A DNA stretch of 64,000 nt from Nostoc sp. 'Peltigera membranacea cyanobiont' 210A (GTDB lineage: Bacteria; Cyanobacteriota; Cyanobacteriia; Cyanobacteriales; Nostocaceae): the NCBI RefSeq assembly GCF_002246015.1, contig NZ_NOLJ01000007.1:140166-204165 (forward strand). Direction: 5' to 3'. The first letter of the stretch is position 1. Each line of letters begins with the position of its first letter. Under the pieces are notes generated by a model. The model was not told the DNA's origin. It did no database searches and saw only the letters and a list, made by a program, of their open reading frames with translations. Made by a program: the position numbers and the translations under genes. This document shows positions 30,399 to 40,800 of this stretch, one piece after another.

Positions 30399-31739
30399 TT
30401 ATTTTTCAGAATTACTTATTTCTTCTTCCCCATCATCAGGTAAATCAATTTTTTGCTCAACTTTTGCTCGTCCATAATTAGCCAAAGTCACCCCTTCTTC
30501 TAAATATACAGCAGAGTATTTGCTCAACCCAATACGCTGTGCAGAGTAAATTCCTGAATGACCTGAAAATAAATAGCTCACTATACAGCCAATACCAATA
30601 AATACCCCCGATTCCAGACCAAATAGTTCAATTCCCATTAAAGTTGATGCTAAAGGTGTATTTGCTGCACCCGCAAACACACCCACAAATCCCATTCCTG
30701 CTAAAAGTGGTGCAGGTAATGCTAAAAGCAACGACAAAGCATTACCTAAAGTTGCACCAATAAAAAACAAAGGGGTTACTTCCCCGCCCTTAAAACCTGC
30801 TCCTAGAGTTAGAGCAGTCAAACCTAATTTGGCTGCAAAATCCCAAGGAGGTAGCTGAGTGAAAAAAGAATCAACAATAGTAGGGATACCAAGCCCAATG
30901 TATTTAGTTGTACCACTCAACCCAACAATTACTGCTATCATTGCACCGCCGATAAAAGGACGCATTGGAGGATAAGATATTTTTGCTTTAAACAAGTGGC
31001 TAATTTGGTGAGTTACTTTAGCAAAGAATCTTGCGACTATTCCAAAAATTGCACCTGCGATAATGGCAGAAATCAGCCCCCAAATTGTGAGCGTTGGTAT
31101 TAACGGAGCGTGTCGGTATGGTGTATGATTTAAACCCAATAGCAAGGTTACTTGATTTCCAACGATCGCAGCAATTAAAGAAGGAAAAAGAGCGTCGTAA
31201 TGAATTTTACCAATTGCTAAAACTTCCAGACCAAATACGGTTCCAGCTAAGGGAGTACCGAAAACGGAAGCGAATCCCCCGCTGATACCTGCGGTTAACA
31301 AAATTCGCCGATTAGCCCCTTTAAAATGTAATATTTTAGTTAACTGGTCTGCCAAAGAAGCACCCATTTGCAATGCTGTACCTTCACGACCGGCTGAACC
31401 ACCAAAAAAATGGGTAAGGTCTGTTCCTAGTAAAACTAGAGGAGCCATACGGAAGGGAATAATATTTTTAGGATTATGAATTTCTTCCAGCAAAAGGTTA
31501 TTTCCGGCTTCTACAGTCCGCCCAAATTGATGATAAATCCAACCACTCAAGAAGCCGCCAAGGGGAAGCAAGGCGATAATCCAGCGATGTGATTCCCGCC
31601 AATCAGTTGCCCATTCCAATGATGCTAAAAGCGCCGCCGAAGCTGTTCCAGCAAGAATGCCGACCACAAAAGAAATAGGCAACCACTTGATTAGATGAGG
31701 TAAGGCAATAAATGGTTCAAACTGACGAAAGTGTTTCAT
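30399..31739 (-). CDS. CLC-F type fluoride/proton antiporter
   Basis: The membrane protein has about 446 residues and the CLC fold. The ATG at 31739 is chosen because AAGGAG lies seven bases upstream; a TTG 33 bases earlier would place that site inside the gene. The selectivity regions are not those of chloride CLCs: GREGT replaces GREGP (in GSAGREGTALQMG), and GGEVTP replaces the usual GxFxP. Both changes mark the fluoride-exporting CLC-F clade (eriC-F). A fluoride riboswitch in its leader supports this strongly. The protein should expel toxic fluoride in exchange for protons. It converges on the ATPase/TOPRIM cassette. Confidence 0.88.
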   Translation of the reverse strand: MKHFRQFEPFIALPHLIKWLPISFVVGILAGTASAALLASLEWATDWRESHRWIIALLPLGGFLSGWIYHQFGRTVEAGNNLLLEEIHNPKNIIPFRMAPLVLLGTDLTHFFGGSAGREGTALQMGASLADQLTKILHFKGANRRILLTAGISGGFASVFGTPLAGTVFGLEVLAIGKIHYDALFPSLIAAIVGNQVTLLLGLNHTPYRHAPLIPTLTIWGLISAIIAGAIFGIVARFFAKVTHQISHLFKAKISYPPMRPFIGGAMIAVIVGLSGTTKYIGLGIPTIVDSFFTQLPPWDFAAKLGLTALTLGAGFKGGEVTPLFFIGATLGNALSLLLALPAPLLAGMGFVGVFAGAANTPLASTLMGIELFGLESGVFIGIGCIVSYLFSGHSGIYSAQRIGLSKYSAVYLEEGVTLANYGRAKVEQKIDLPDDGEEEISNSEK

Positions 31740-31840
31740 ACCATGACTCCTTGAAGTGCGATTTGTAGACAAATACTTTCTACAGGAGAGTCAGGTAATG
31801 CATTTAGCCAAGCCCTACTCTCCCGCAGTCAGCAAGGAAA

Positions 31841-31910
31841 GTAGGAGCCATCAGCCTTCCAGAAGAGAGTTTATCGCGCTGGAAAGGCGGTTTTGGCGAG
31901 CTCCATCGCC
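31841..31910 (-). promoter_or_regulatory. Fluoride riboswitch (crcB motif)
   Basis: Read on the minus strand, the leader begins GGCGATGGAGCTCGCC, continues AAAACCGCC, and after a variable stem ends GGCTGATGGCTCCTAC. These are the conserved blocks of the crcB/fluoride aptamer, including the 3' CTGATGRCTCCTAC pseudoknot strand. About 100 bases further, GGAGAGT pairs with ACTCTCC upstream of the start codon, a possible expression platform. Fluoride binding should turn on the CLC-F gene. Confidence 0.9.
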
Positions 31911-32006
31911 GTTAATTATCTAATTAATAGTACCATTTTTGCTGTAGGTCAATATCTTTGGTATTCTACGATATAGATAAATCATGTGTATCATTGGCGG
32001 TATTAT

Positions 32007-34076
32007 ATGCTGCCATCATCAGAAACTAATTATCAGCCTGTTAAAGATTCTCAAACAAAACTAGATCGGTTTTTAGTTTGTGGGCTAGGAAGTTTGGGTC
32101 AGCATTGTGTTGCAGTACTGAAAGAGTATGGTGCTATTGTCAATGCTATCGATCAAGAACAACCCAAAAATTTGCAGGTATCAAATTTATCCAGTTTATT
32201 AGAACATTTATTAATCGGAGATTGCCGTCAATCCAGTATTTTAGAACAGGCAAATATTTCTCAGTGCCGAACTGTACTTTTAGTTACTGGTAATGAACGG
32301 GTAAATATAGAAGCTGCTTTTGCCGCGAGGCTTTTAAATCCTCAAATTCGCTTGGTTGTACGTTCTGACAAACAAAATCTCAATGAACTTTTAAGTCAAA
32401 CTCTTGGTAATTTTATTGCCTTTGAACCGAATCAAATTTCTGCTTCTGGCTTTGCTATCGCAGCCCTTGGAGATGATAATCTCGGATATTTCCAACTGGA
32501 GGAACGCCAATTTCGGGTAGTAAAGCGTCAGATTAAAATGAGTGATAACTGGGGCAATAAATGGCGTATACACGAACTGAATACCTTGTATCGTCGGGTA
32601 TTAAATCACGCTAATGATTCATCTCCCTTGCCTAAAGAATTTCATCAGTGGGAACCAGAAGCGACGTTACACCCAGATGATACGATTATTTATATCGAAG
32701 TCACAGAGCAAGTTAAAAGTTTGAAGCAACTTGCTACTGTGCGTAAATACAACTGGCAGCAGTTATGGCAAGAAATTGTATTAGGCAGAGCTTGGAATAA
32801 TTTCAAATATAAAATAACATATCTCTCGCGAAAATTATATCGTTATCAGAGTTTGCGGGTGGCAATTATCTGTGGAATTACAGTACTTTTTCTTTGGTGT
32901 TTTGGAACAATTATCTATATCTTAAATTATCCTGGAAGTAACATATTAGAAGCATTTTATGCTATTGCTATCTTACTTTTAGGAGGATACGGAGATATAT
33001 TTGGCGGTGTGAATTTTAAAACGCCACCAGAGGCAGCGGAAAATATGCCAGGGTGGTTACGATTGTTTAGTCTCGCACTAACTTTAACGGGTATAGGTTT
33101 TGTTGGGGTTTTATATGCGTTACTAACTGATGCTTTGTTAAGTTCAAGGTTTAAGTTTTTCAATAGTTACCGGCCATCAATCCCCCAAAAAGACCATGTT
33201 GTTCTGATTGGATTAAATCGAGTTGGCCAGCGAGTCGCGGCTTTATTACAAGAATTTAAGCAACCTTTGGTAGGTATTAGCACCACAGCACTAAATGCCG
33301 ATTTTCTCAACAAAATACCACTGATTATTGATAATATTGCTGATGCTCTAGGCAAGGTGAATCTTGCTAATAGTAAAAGTGTTGTTGTCGTTACGGATGA
33401 TGACATGGAGAATCTGGAAATAGCTTTGATGGCATACGCTAAGAGTCCTAACACTCGTGTGATTATTCGGACTTATGACCAATATTTTCGTGATAACGTC
33501 GCACGCTTGTTTCCTTATGCTCAAGTTATTTGCACCTCTGCAATTTCAGCAGAAGTATTTGCGGCTGCGGCTTTTGGAGAAAATATTCTCAGCTTGTTTA
33601 ATTTCGATACTCAAACTATTTTGGTAGTAGAGTACACGATTGAAGCTGGAGATACACTGAATGGATTACTATTAGCTGAAGTTGCTTATGGTTATGGAGT
33701 TGTACCAATTTTATACCAAAACCTGAAGCGATCGCCTGTTAAGTTAATGCCTGCCGATCATACACAACTTGCTGTTGGCGATCGCCTGGTTGTTCTGGCA
33801 AATAGCAATAGCCTCCAGCGGATTGAGCGAGGTGAAATGTTTCCTCGCAATTGGCAAGTGCAGGTTGAGAAAGTTTTAGCTCAAGATGCGATTTTTGATG
33901 GTGCAAATGAAATAAGTATAATATCGGGATGTAACATTGGCACAGCTAGAGAGTTGATGCATAATTTGCCTGGACTGCTACCAGTAGCATTATATAAACA
34001 ACAAGCTATGTTACTGGTGCGAAGACTCAGTAAATTAAGAGTTACAGCCAGGGTGCAGCGGCTTGTTGAGAATTAA
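32007..34076 (+). CDS. Potassium channel-type protein with two RCK/TrkA-N domains
   Basis: The protein has about 689 residues from the ATG at 32007 (a GTG at 31986 is in frame). An N-terminal RCK domain starts DRFLVCGLGSLGQH, an NAD-binding Rossmann motif. A two-helix pore module follows near the middle: a helix around VAIICGITVLFLWCFGTII, the pore loop AILLLGGYGDIFGG, whose GYGD is the K+ selectivity filter, and a second helix around LTLTGIGFVGVLYALL. A second RCK domain starts DHVVLIGLNRVGQR, followed by TrkA-C-like tails. It should be a ligand-gated K+ channel of the inner or thylakoid membrane. It is divergent from the fluoride exporter. Confidence 0.85.
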   Translation: MLPSSETNYQPVKDSQTKLDRFLVCGLGSLGQHCVAVLKEYGAIVNAIDQEQPKNLQVSNLSSLLEHLLIGDCRQSSILEQANISQCRTVLLVTGNERVNIEAAFAARLLNPQIRLVVRSDKQNLNELLSQTLGNFIAFEPNQISASGFAIAALGDDNLGYFQLEERQFRVVKRQIKMSDNWGNKWRIHELNTLYRRVLNHANDSSPLPKEFHQWEPEATLHPDDTIIYIEVTEQVKSLKQLATVRKYNWQQLWQEIVLGRAWNNFKYKITYLSRKLYRYQSLRVAIICGITVLFLWCFGTIIYILNYPGSNILEAFYAIAILLLGGYGDIFGGVNFKTPPEAAENMPGWLRLFSLALTLTGIGFVGVLYALLTDALLSSRFKFFNSYRPSIPQKDHVVLIGLNRVGQRVAALLQEFKQPLVGISTTALNADFLNKIPLIIDNIADALGKVNLANSKSVVVVTDDDMENLEIALMAYAKSPNTRVIIRTYDQYFRDNVARLFPYAQVICTSAISAEVFAAAAFGENILSLFNFDTQTILVVEYTIEAGDTLNGLLLAEVAYGYGVVPILYQNLKRSPVKLMPADHTQLAVGDRLVVLANSNSLQRIERGEMFPRNWQVQVEKVLAQDAIFDGANEISIISGCNIGTARELMHNLPGLLPVALYKQQAMLLVRRLSKLRVTARVQRLVEN

Positions 34077-34094
34077 AATTTTATTAGAATAACT

Positions 34095-34124
34095 AACCGC
34101 AGAGGCGCAGAGGACACAGAGAAA
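34095..34124. repeat. Half copy of the AACCGCAGAGGC repeat
   Basis: AACCGCAGAGGCGCAGAGGA here matches one arm of the palindrome inserted in lnt at 51604-51665. It lies between two convergent genes. Confidence 0.55.
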
Positions 34125-34158
34125 TGAGAGTTTGAAAGATATTTTACGTAAGTCCTAG

Positions 34159-35352
34159 TTAGATTTGTAAATATTTTTTTCTATTAATTACCAGCAATAA
34201 GACAGCAGCGATCGCAAACAAGCTTCCAGTTATAAATGTTGCCTCTGCTCCCAGTGTTTGCCACAATCCACCAGCTAGCAAACTGGCGGGTAAAAGCGCT
34301 AATCCTATAGCCAAGTTGAAGAATCCAAAAGCAGTGCCGCGCAGATTTGCAGGTATACTATTTGCTACTAGCGCCAACAGCAATCCTTTACTCATACCTA
34401 AATGCAGACCATAAAGGGCAAACAATCCCCAGACTTGCCAAGGTGTCTGCACGAAAGCAAAGCCTAGATAGACTAGAGCGTATAGGAAAAATCCGCCTAA
34501 TAATAACCCAAATTTACCTATGCGATCGGAAAGTATTCCTATTGGGTAGGCGCTGAATGAGTAGGCGATGTTCATCACCATTAATGTCAACGGTATGAGT
34601 GAAGCTGAAATACCTGTTTGTTCAGCTCGCAGCAATAAAAAAGCATTGCTGGAGTTGCCTAAATTGAATAGCAGCGCCACTGCTACAAGTACCCAGTATC
34701 CTTGACCTAAACTGCGTAAAGCTTCCCATTGCAGAGGATTGCTTCGGTTTTCTTGAGTTTCACTTGTTGGTTCGCGCACTCCCACTGTTAATAAAGCCAC
34801 TGCGAAAAATCCAGGGATCAGTGCTAACCAAAAAACTAGGCGGAAGTTGTTTTCGGAAGCAGTCATCAGGGCAAATGCTGCCAAAGGCCCCAAAAATGCT
34901 CCGATAGTATCGAGGGATTGACGCAATCCATAAGCTGCACCGCGTACCTCTGCGTTAGTTGAATCGGCAACCAAAGCATCGCGGGGCGCTACCCGAATAC
35001 CTTTGCCAATGCGATCGCCAAATCGAGCTATTAACACCCCAGTTGGACTGGTAGCTACAGCAAATAAAGGTTTTACAAAGGTTGATAATCCGTACCCAAA
35101 CACCGCTAATCCTTTACGATGTCCCAAGTAATCACTCAACACTCCCGAAAAGACTTTTAAAATTGAAGCTGTTGCTTCTGCAATACCTTCAATGATGCCG
35201 ACAGTCCAGATATTCGCCCCTAATACTGACACTAGAAATAAAGGCAATACAGAATTAATCATCTCGGAACTAATATCTGTCAGCAGACTGACAAACCCCA
35301 AAACCCAAACAGTCCGAGGAATTTTCTGGACGAATTTATCTTGTACCTGCAT
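34159..35352 (-). CDS. MFS transporter linked to ChrB-like gene
   Basis: The major facilitator protein has about 397 residues from the ATG at 35352. The frame stays open to 35457 but would then overlap the next small gene. Twelve helices are predicted. The MFS motif A region is GVLSDYLGHRKG after helix 2, with a second copy GILSDRIGKFG after helix 8. The family mark 'FVSLLTDISSEM' opens helix 1, and 'RIGKGIRVAPRDALVA' follows helix 4. In cyanobacteria and proteobacteria such permeases accompany chrB, so export of chromate or another oxyanion is inferred, not shown. Confidence 0.88.
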   Translation of the reverse strand: MQVQDKFVQKIPRTVWVLGFVSLLTDISSEMINSVLPLFLVSVLGANIWTVGIIEGIAEATASILKVFSGVLSDYLGHRKGLAVFGYGLSTFVKPLFAVATSPTGVLIARFGDRIGKGIRVAPRDALVADSTNAEVRGAAYGLRQSLDTIGAFLGPLAAFALMTASENNFRLVFWLALIPGFFAVALLTVGVREPTSETQENRSNPLQWEALRSLGQGYWVLVAVALLFNLGNSSNAFLLLRAEQTGISASLIPLTLMVMNIAYSFSAYPIGILSDRIGKFGLLLGGFFLYALVYLGFAFVQTPWQVWGLFALYGLHLGMSKGLLLALVANSIPANLRGTAFGFFNLAIGLALLPASLLAGGLWQTLGAEATFITGSLFAIAAVLLLVINRKKYLQI

Positions 35353-35426
35353 ATTGCCTGTTTCTGCTACATCTATTATGTACACTTCTACAGCAGATTT
35401 ATTGGCTGCAAAGATTTTTGAAAATA

Positions 35427-35621
35427 CTACATCAGTTCTATAATTCTTGAGAACCAATAGGTGATTTCTGCATCGCTGAAGGTAGTCAATCGGGCAATTT
35501 CTCTCGCCATCTGATAGACTTTCTCACCTTGAGGATGTTGAGCCAAACCAGCATGATTCAGTAAAACAGTTTTCAAATCCCCTGGATATGCGGGTAAGTG
35601 ACAATTCCCCAGAGGTTCCAT
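35427..35621 (-). CDS. Small conserved-looking protein between MFS gene and chrB
   Basis: The protein has 64 residues from the ATG at 35621 (another ATG is three codons upstream). It contains 'HLPAYPGDLKTVLLNHAGL', 'GEKVYQMAREIARL' and 'FSDAEITYWFSRII'. The composition and helical periodicity look like a real protein. I do not recognise the family. It is read in the same direction as the MFS gene, 74 bases before that gene's start, so it is likely the first gene of that operon. Confidence 0.6.
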   Translation of the reverse strand: MEPLGNCHLPAYPGDLKTVLLNHAGLAQHPQGEKVYQMAREIARLTTFSDAEITYWFSRIIELM

Positions 35622-35688
35622 CTTTTGCATAATGGGACTTCAGTCAATGCTGCCAACTTGATAGTTCAGATTCATAAATTATTCTAAA

Positions 35689-35750
35689 TGCAACAGATGT
35701 TTCATTAATCAACTTAACAATAAATTAAATCTAATGCAACACTTGTTACA
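35689..35750. promoter_or_regulatory. Two matching palindromes between chrB and the MFS operon
   Basis: TGCAACAGATGTTTCA (35689-35704) and TGCAACACTTGTTACA (35735-35750) share the form TGCAACA-N2-TGTTNCA, are both 16 bases long, and start 46 bases apart. The right one overlaps a -10-like TACAAT at 35747 that lies only seven bases from the chrB start codon. They are candidate operators for ChrB or another local regulator. Confidence 0.6.
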
Positions 35751-35758
35751 ATGCCTCT

Positions 35759-36310
35759 ATGGATAGAGAATCTTGGAACCTATTAGTCTACAAAGTACCC
35801 GCACAGCCTTCGACGCAGCGGGTGTATGTTTGGCGTAAACTTAAGGGATTGGGCGCACTTTATCTACAGCAGTCGGTCTGCTTGCTACCACAGCGAAAAG
35901 ACTTGCAGAGCCATTTGGAAGAATTGAAAGCGAACATTATAGCAGGTAGCGGTGAAGCAGATTTGTTAACTATTTGGATTGATGAACCTGAGCAAAATGC
36001 TATGTTGATAGAGCGTTTTCAACAGCAAGCAGACCAAGAATATGAAGAGTTTTTGGGGCAATGTCGAGATTTCCATAGCGAATTGAGCGAGGAACGGAAA
36101 ATAAATAATCTCACTTTTGCAGAACTAGAAGAGAATGAAGCGGAACTAACGAAACTGCGTTCTTGGTTGCCAAAAATTAGCGATCGCGATTTGTTTGATG
36201 CCCCAAAATACTCACAAGCCACTGAAGCTTTGAAGGCGTGTGAATTAGATTTTCAGCTATTTTCCCAACAAATATATCAAGCACAAGGAATAGACTCAGA
36301 ACCTTTATAA
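35759..36310 (+). CDS. ChrB N-terminal domain protein (chromate resistance regulator-like)
   Basis: The 183 residues match the ChrB N-terminal domain: WNLLVYKVPAQPSTQRVYVWRKLKGLGALYLQQSVCLLP is the diagnostic opening, followed by a long acidic helical region (about 90-150) and SQATEALKACELDF. Full ChrB proteins have a second, catalytic-like domain of about 150 residues; it is absent here, as in many cyanobacterial versions. ChrB is a chromate-responsive regulator in other bacteria. It diverges from the MFS operon with a 137-base intergenic region that holds two palindromes. A leaderless transcript is possible because a -10-like element sits directly before the ATG. Confidence 0.85.
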   Translation: MDRESWNLLVYKVPAQPSTQRVYVWRKLKGLGALYLQQSVCLLPQRKDLQSHLEELKANIIAGSGEADLLTIWIDEPEQNAMLIERFQQQADQEYEEFLGQCRDFHSELSEERKINNLTFAELEENEAELTKLRSWLPKISDRDLFDAPKYSQATEALKACELDFQLFSQQIYQAQGIDSEPL

Positions 36311-36581
36311 GTAAATGGATCTTAACTAATAGTTAGGCATAGCTCAATCTAAGCATCACACTTGTAATTTCTGCCTAGATAAATAATTTATTCCTATAGA
36401 TAGATGCGTTTTTAGTATCTATAAATATTAATTCTATGACTAAAACTTAAGTAGGAAAACCGTACTTATCTGATAGGTTTTCTGTACCATATATCTAAGT
36501 TTAGCTGGATAAAATCAAAATGTAGCTGAAGTAATGCTGTTTTCTCAAAAATTTACACAGCATTAGCAGGAGAGCAAAAAC

Positions 36582-37451
36582 ATGACAAATCAATTGAAAA
36601 CGGCTGCTTTGCTAGCTGCACTAAGTGGTCTTTTGATAGCAATTAGTTACTGGATAATTGGCGGTTCTAGTGGTTTGATTATCGGCATTGGCTTGGCAGC
36701 AGCAACAAACCTGTTTTCCTGGTATCAATCAGATAAAATTGCGCTAGCAGTATACCAAGCACAGCCGGTAAGTGAAAGGGAAGCACCAGGACTTTATCGG
36801 ATGGTGCAGAGATTGAGCGATCGCGCTAACATTCCTATGCCTAGAGTTTATATTGTTCCAAGCCAAGGCGCTAACGCCTTCGCAACAGGGCGCGATCCCG
36901 AACACGCTGCTGTGGCTGTCACTGAAGGTATTTTAAATATATTGCCAGACGATGAACTTGAAGGTGTTATCGCCCACGAGCTAACCCATATTATTAATCG
37001 TGACACCCTCACCCAAGCCGTTGCTGCTACTGTGGCTGGTGCGATCTCATTCTTAGCCCAAATGGTTAGTTACAGCCTATGGTTTGGCGGTGGTTCGCGA
37101 GATGACAACAGAGGTGGAAATCCAATAGGAGTTTTATTAACAGTCATGCTTGCACCTGTGGCTGCGACAATTATTCAGCTAGCTATTTCGCGCACACGAG
37201 AATTTTCTGCTGATGCAGGTTCTGCGAAATTAACTGGTAATCCCCGCGCCTTAGCTAGGGCATTGCAACGCTTAGAAGCCTCAGCAAAGCAAGTACCTTT
37301 AAATGCCAATCCAGCTTATGAGCCGTTATTAATTATTAATTCCATCTCTGGACAGTTTCTGGGTAACTTATTCTCCAGTCACCCTGCTACAGAAATGCGA
37401 GTTGCAGCATTACTAAAATTAGAGCAACAACTGCCAACAAAAGCTTATTAG
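36582..37451 (+). CDS. htpX: M48 family zinc metalloprotease HtpX
   Basis: HtpX is an inner-membrane protease for misfolded membrane proteins. The 289 residues begin with two close hydrophobic helices (about 8-46). The zinc motif is HELTH at 132-136, and the third ligand is likely the glutamate of RTREFSADAGSA near 210. Two further hydrophobic segments lie between them (about 145-165 and 180-200). The AGGAG site eight bases before the ATG is clear. The gene stands alone, 270 bases after chrB; I see nothing notable in that gap except a short imperfect hairpin at 36452. Confidence 0.96.
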   Translation: MTNQLKTAALLAALSGLLIAISYWIIGGSSGLIIGIGLAAATNLFSWYQSDKIALAVYQAQPVSEREAPGLYRMVQRLSDRANIPMPRVYIVPSQGANAFATGRDPEHAAVAVTEGILNILPDDELEGVIAHELTHIINRDTLTQAVAATVAGAISFLAQMVSYSLWFGGGSRDDNRGGNPIGVLLTVMLAPVAATIIQLAISRTREFSADAGSAKLTGNPRALARALQRLEASAKQVPLNANPAYEPLLIINSISGQFLGNLFSSHPATEMRVAALLKLEQQLPTKAY

Positions 37452-37575
37452 TTAGTCATTTGTCATTAGTCATTTGTCCTTTTTGAAATTAACAATGACT
37501 AATGATTAATCATTACAGGGTGCAGTTTTTAAAGAATATATAGATACTGCAAATAATATTGAAGGAAAGAAACTG

Positions 37576-37728
37576 ATGCAACGCGATCGCTTAGAAAACT
37601 CTTGGGCGGTAATTCAAGATGAAGCCGAGAGAAACTGGCACTTATTAATGAAAGACGTAGTAGACTTCAGCTTTCGCGTGCAAAAGGCGGCTATTGCTGC
37701 TTGGGAAACCTTTAACATTCATTGCTGA
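37576..37728 (+). CDS. Short protein of unknown function (50 residues)
   Basis: An ATG at 37576 with the purine run GAAGGAAAGAAA just upstream opens 50 codons. The product begins MQRDRLENSWAVIQDEAERNW, continues through 'LLMKDVVDFSFRVQKAAIAAWE', and ends NIHC. It predicts as one or two amphipathic helices. A HIP1 site lies within the first codons. I do not recognise a family, but the good ribosome binding site and balanced composition support a real gene. Confidence 0.5.
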   Translation: MQRDRLENSWAVIQDEAERNWHLLMKDVVDFSFRVQKAAIAAWETFNIHC

Positions 37729-37829
37729 GAGAGAATTTTTCATTAGCCCAACAGATTGCCTAGAGCGTGTTTTCAAACTCGTTGTATCCTAAAAAAATAG
37801 CGGATCACTGTATTGTCATACGCAGATTT

Positions 37830-40800
37830 TTAGTTGCTAGTGAGACGCTGATATACTTCTGAAACTAGCCAATCTGACACCATCTTCTGAAAATCACGGT
37901 CATTCATGTAACGTGCAAAAATTGCCTCGTTTTGATCTACTCGCTCAACAAACAGAGAATCTAACATCTGATTGAAAAGCAAGGCGAATTTGTCAGCAGA
38001 GTTTACCTGTGCTGCTTGTTGTAATTCTTCGTAATTGGCAGCAGTCTCCACAAGTTGATCAAAAAACAATTGATCGGCTTGATGAAAATCAGTACCAAAA
38101 CGATTGTTGATAATGTCGATTAGCTGTGATAGTTTGACTGTATCCCCACGGACAATACCTGTGCCGACATCTTTTGGCCCATCTAGGGGACGGGCATTAC
38201 CTTTGCTTAACTCTATTGAGCCTTCACTAATTTTCTGGAGGCGGTAATACTCTAGCTGGATTTCGCTATCAAAATCGTACTGTACTTCATTCGGGCGGCG
38301 TGGCAGTTTCGATGATAGGTGACGCAAAAAAATGTAGAGGCGTTCTAAATCAGAGTCTTGGTAGGGAATTATCTGGCTCAAAAAAGCGTAAAGGTTACGA
38401 AATGCTGTCAGCTTTTTACGCCAAATTTTAGCTGCTTCTGGTTGATCGTGATCCAAAACGCGGAAGCGGTCAACGGCTGGGTCAAGTGCTGCATTCATCC
38501 CTTGATGGTCAGATATACTCTGACGCTGTTTCGGTTTAAAGTAAATTTCAGAAAAGCGTTCAACTTCCTCATTTAAATAGATTCCTAAAGCGTCTAGTTC
38601 GCTCTGGAGTTGGTAAAGTTGTTGAGAGTCTGCTTCTGCTCCTAACTCTGCGCCTTCGTAAAACTGCTGAAATGCTTGGCGAATTTCTTCGCGATCGTTA
38701 ATGAAGTCTAAGACAAATGTATCTTCTTTAAGTGGGTGAATGCGGTTGAGGCGAGAAAGGGTCTGTACTGCTTGAATACCCGCCAATCGCCTGTCAATAT
38801 ACATGGTGTGTAGCAAGGGTTGGTCAAAGCCTGTTTGATATTTTTCAGCTACAAGTAAAACCTGATACTCATTGGTAGCAAATCTTTCGGGCAATTCTTT
38901 CTCCCGAATACCTTTATTCATCTCCTGTTCGCTGTAAGTTTTATCTTGAATCTTGTCGTCTGTGACTACACCTGAAAAGGCTACCAGGGTTTTGATAGGA
39001 TACCCTTTTTCCTGGATGTATTTGTCGAAACTCTGTTTGTAGCGCACTGCATCTATGCGGGAGCTAGTTACTACCATTGCTTTGGCTTGACCACCGATTT
39101 TGTGGCGGGTAAAGGTGTTGAAGTGTTCCACCATTACTTCTGTCTTCTGGGCAATATTATGGGGGTGTAGGCGCATGAACCGAGCCAGGGAGCGGGCAGC
39201 ATTTTTGCGTTCTACGTTGGGGTCGTTTTTACCGGCTTTGATCAGGTTGAAGTAGACTTTATAGGTTGTGTAATTACGCAGGACATCGATGATAAAGCCT
39301 TCTTCTATTGCTTGACGCATAGTGTAGCGATGAAAAGGCTCTCCGCGATGACCAAAGAATTTTAGGGTTTCATGTTTTGGTGTGGCGGTAAATGCAAAGA
39401 AACTCAGGTTGGACTGATGAGAACGTTTGACTAAACTGCGGAAAAGTTCTTCTAGATTTTCTAGTCCTTCTTCCTGAGCGCGGTTACGTGCTTGGGCTTG
39501 CAACTCTTCGCCGCCAAGTACACCTTTTAACTCGGTGACTGTTTCGCCTGATTGTGAACTGTGTGCTTCATCAATGATCACGGCACAGCGACGGGTAGGT
39601 AGAATACCACTACTCTGCTCGTTACGTTCCTCTGCTAGTTTGATTAACTGGCGAGTCACAAAGGGAAATTTTTGGAGGGTCGTGATGATGATGGGAACAG
39701 CACTTTCCAACGCTTGCGCCAACTGTCGGGAATTATCGTCGATTTTCTCGACAACGCCCTGACGATGTTCAAATTGATAAATTGCGTCTTGTAATTGTTG
39801 GTCAAGTACGCGGCGATCGCTAATTACAATTACACTATCAAAAACACGACGGTTTTGGTCATTGTATAAAGAGGCAAGGCGATGAGTCAGCCAACCAATG
39901 GTGTTACTTTTACCGCTACCTGCTGAATGTTCAATGAGATAGTTGTGTCCTACACCTTCACTCCTTGCCGCATCTACCAGTAAACGCACAACTTGAAGTT
40001 GATGATAGCGGGGAAATATCATGGTTTCTTTTTTAAACCTGCGACCATCATCGTCTCGCTTCTCTTTTGTTTGGAGATGCAGAAATCGACACAACAGATC
40101 AAGTAGACTGTCGCGTTGTAAGACTTCTTCCCATAGGTAAGCAGTCCGGTAATTACGTCTCTGGGGGTCTAGTGGATTACCTGCCCCGCCATCATATCCT
40201 TTGTTAAAAGGCAAAAAGTGGGTAGCGTCTCCGGCTAGGCGTGTAGTCATCCATACTTCTTCGGTATCTACGGCGAAATGTACTAAGGTACGGCGTTTAA
40301 ACTCAAAGATAGTTTCCCTGGAGTCACGGTCTTGGCAGTATTGCTGTTTGGCATTTTCCACTGTTTGCCCTGTGAGTGGATTCTTTAGCTCTAGGGTGAC
40401 AAGTGGGATACCATTGAGACTAAGAGTAATGTCAAGCGATCGCTTTTTTTCTCGCTCACTGTATTGCAGTTGTCGGGTGATACCAACGCAGTTGGCAGCA
40501 TAACGGGTTTCTAAATCTGAGTTTAGTCCGTGGGCAGCTTTGAAGTAGGCAATACGCAGAGTTCGACCATAGCATTTGAATCCATGACGCAGAGTGTGTA
40601 GTGAGCCGTAAGTGTCCAGCCATTTACACAGGTCTGTCAGCACTTGCTCACTGGTTTTTTCTTTGTGGAGTGCTTCTAGTTTTTTCCATTCTTTGGATTG
40701 AGTTTGCTGGATAAATGCGATCGCTATATTGGGAAAAAGAGCGCGAGTGCGATCGAATTTATCTGTTACGTTGACATAGCCGTGAGTGAGAAGGTGATTT

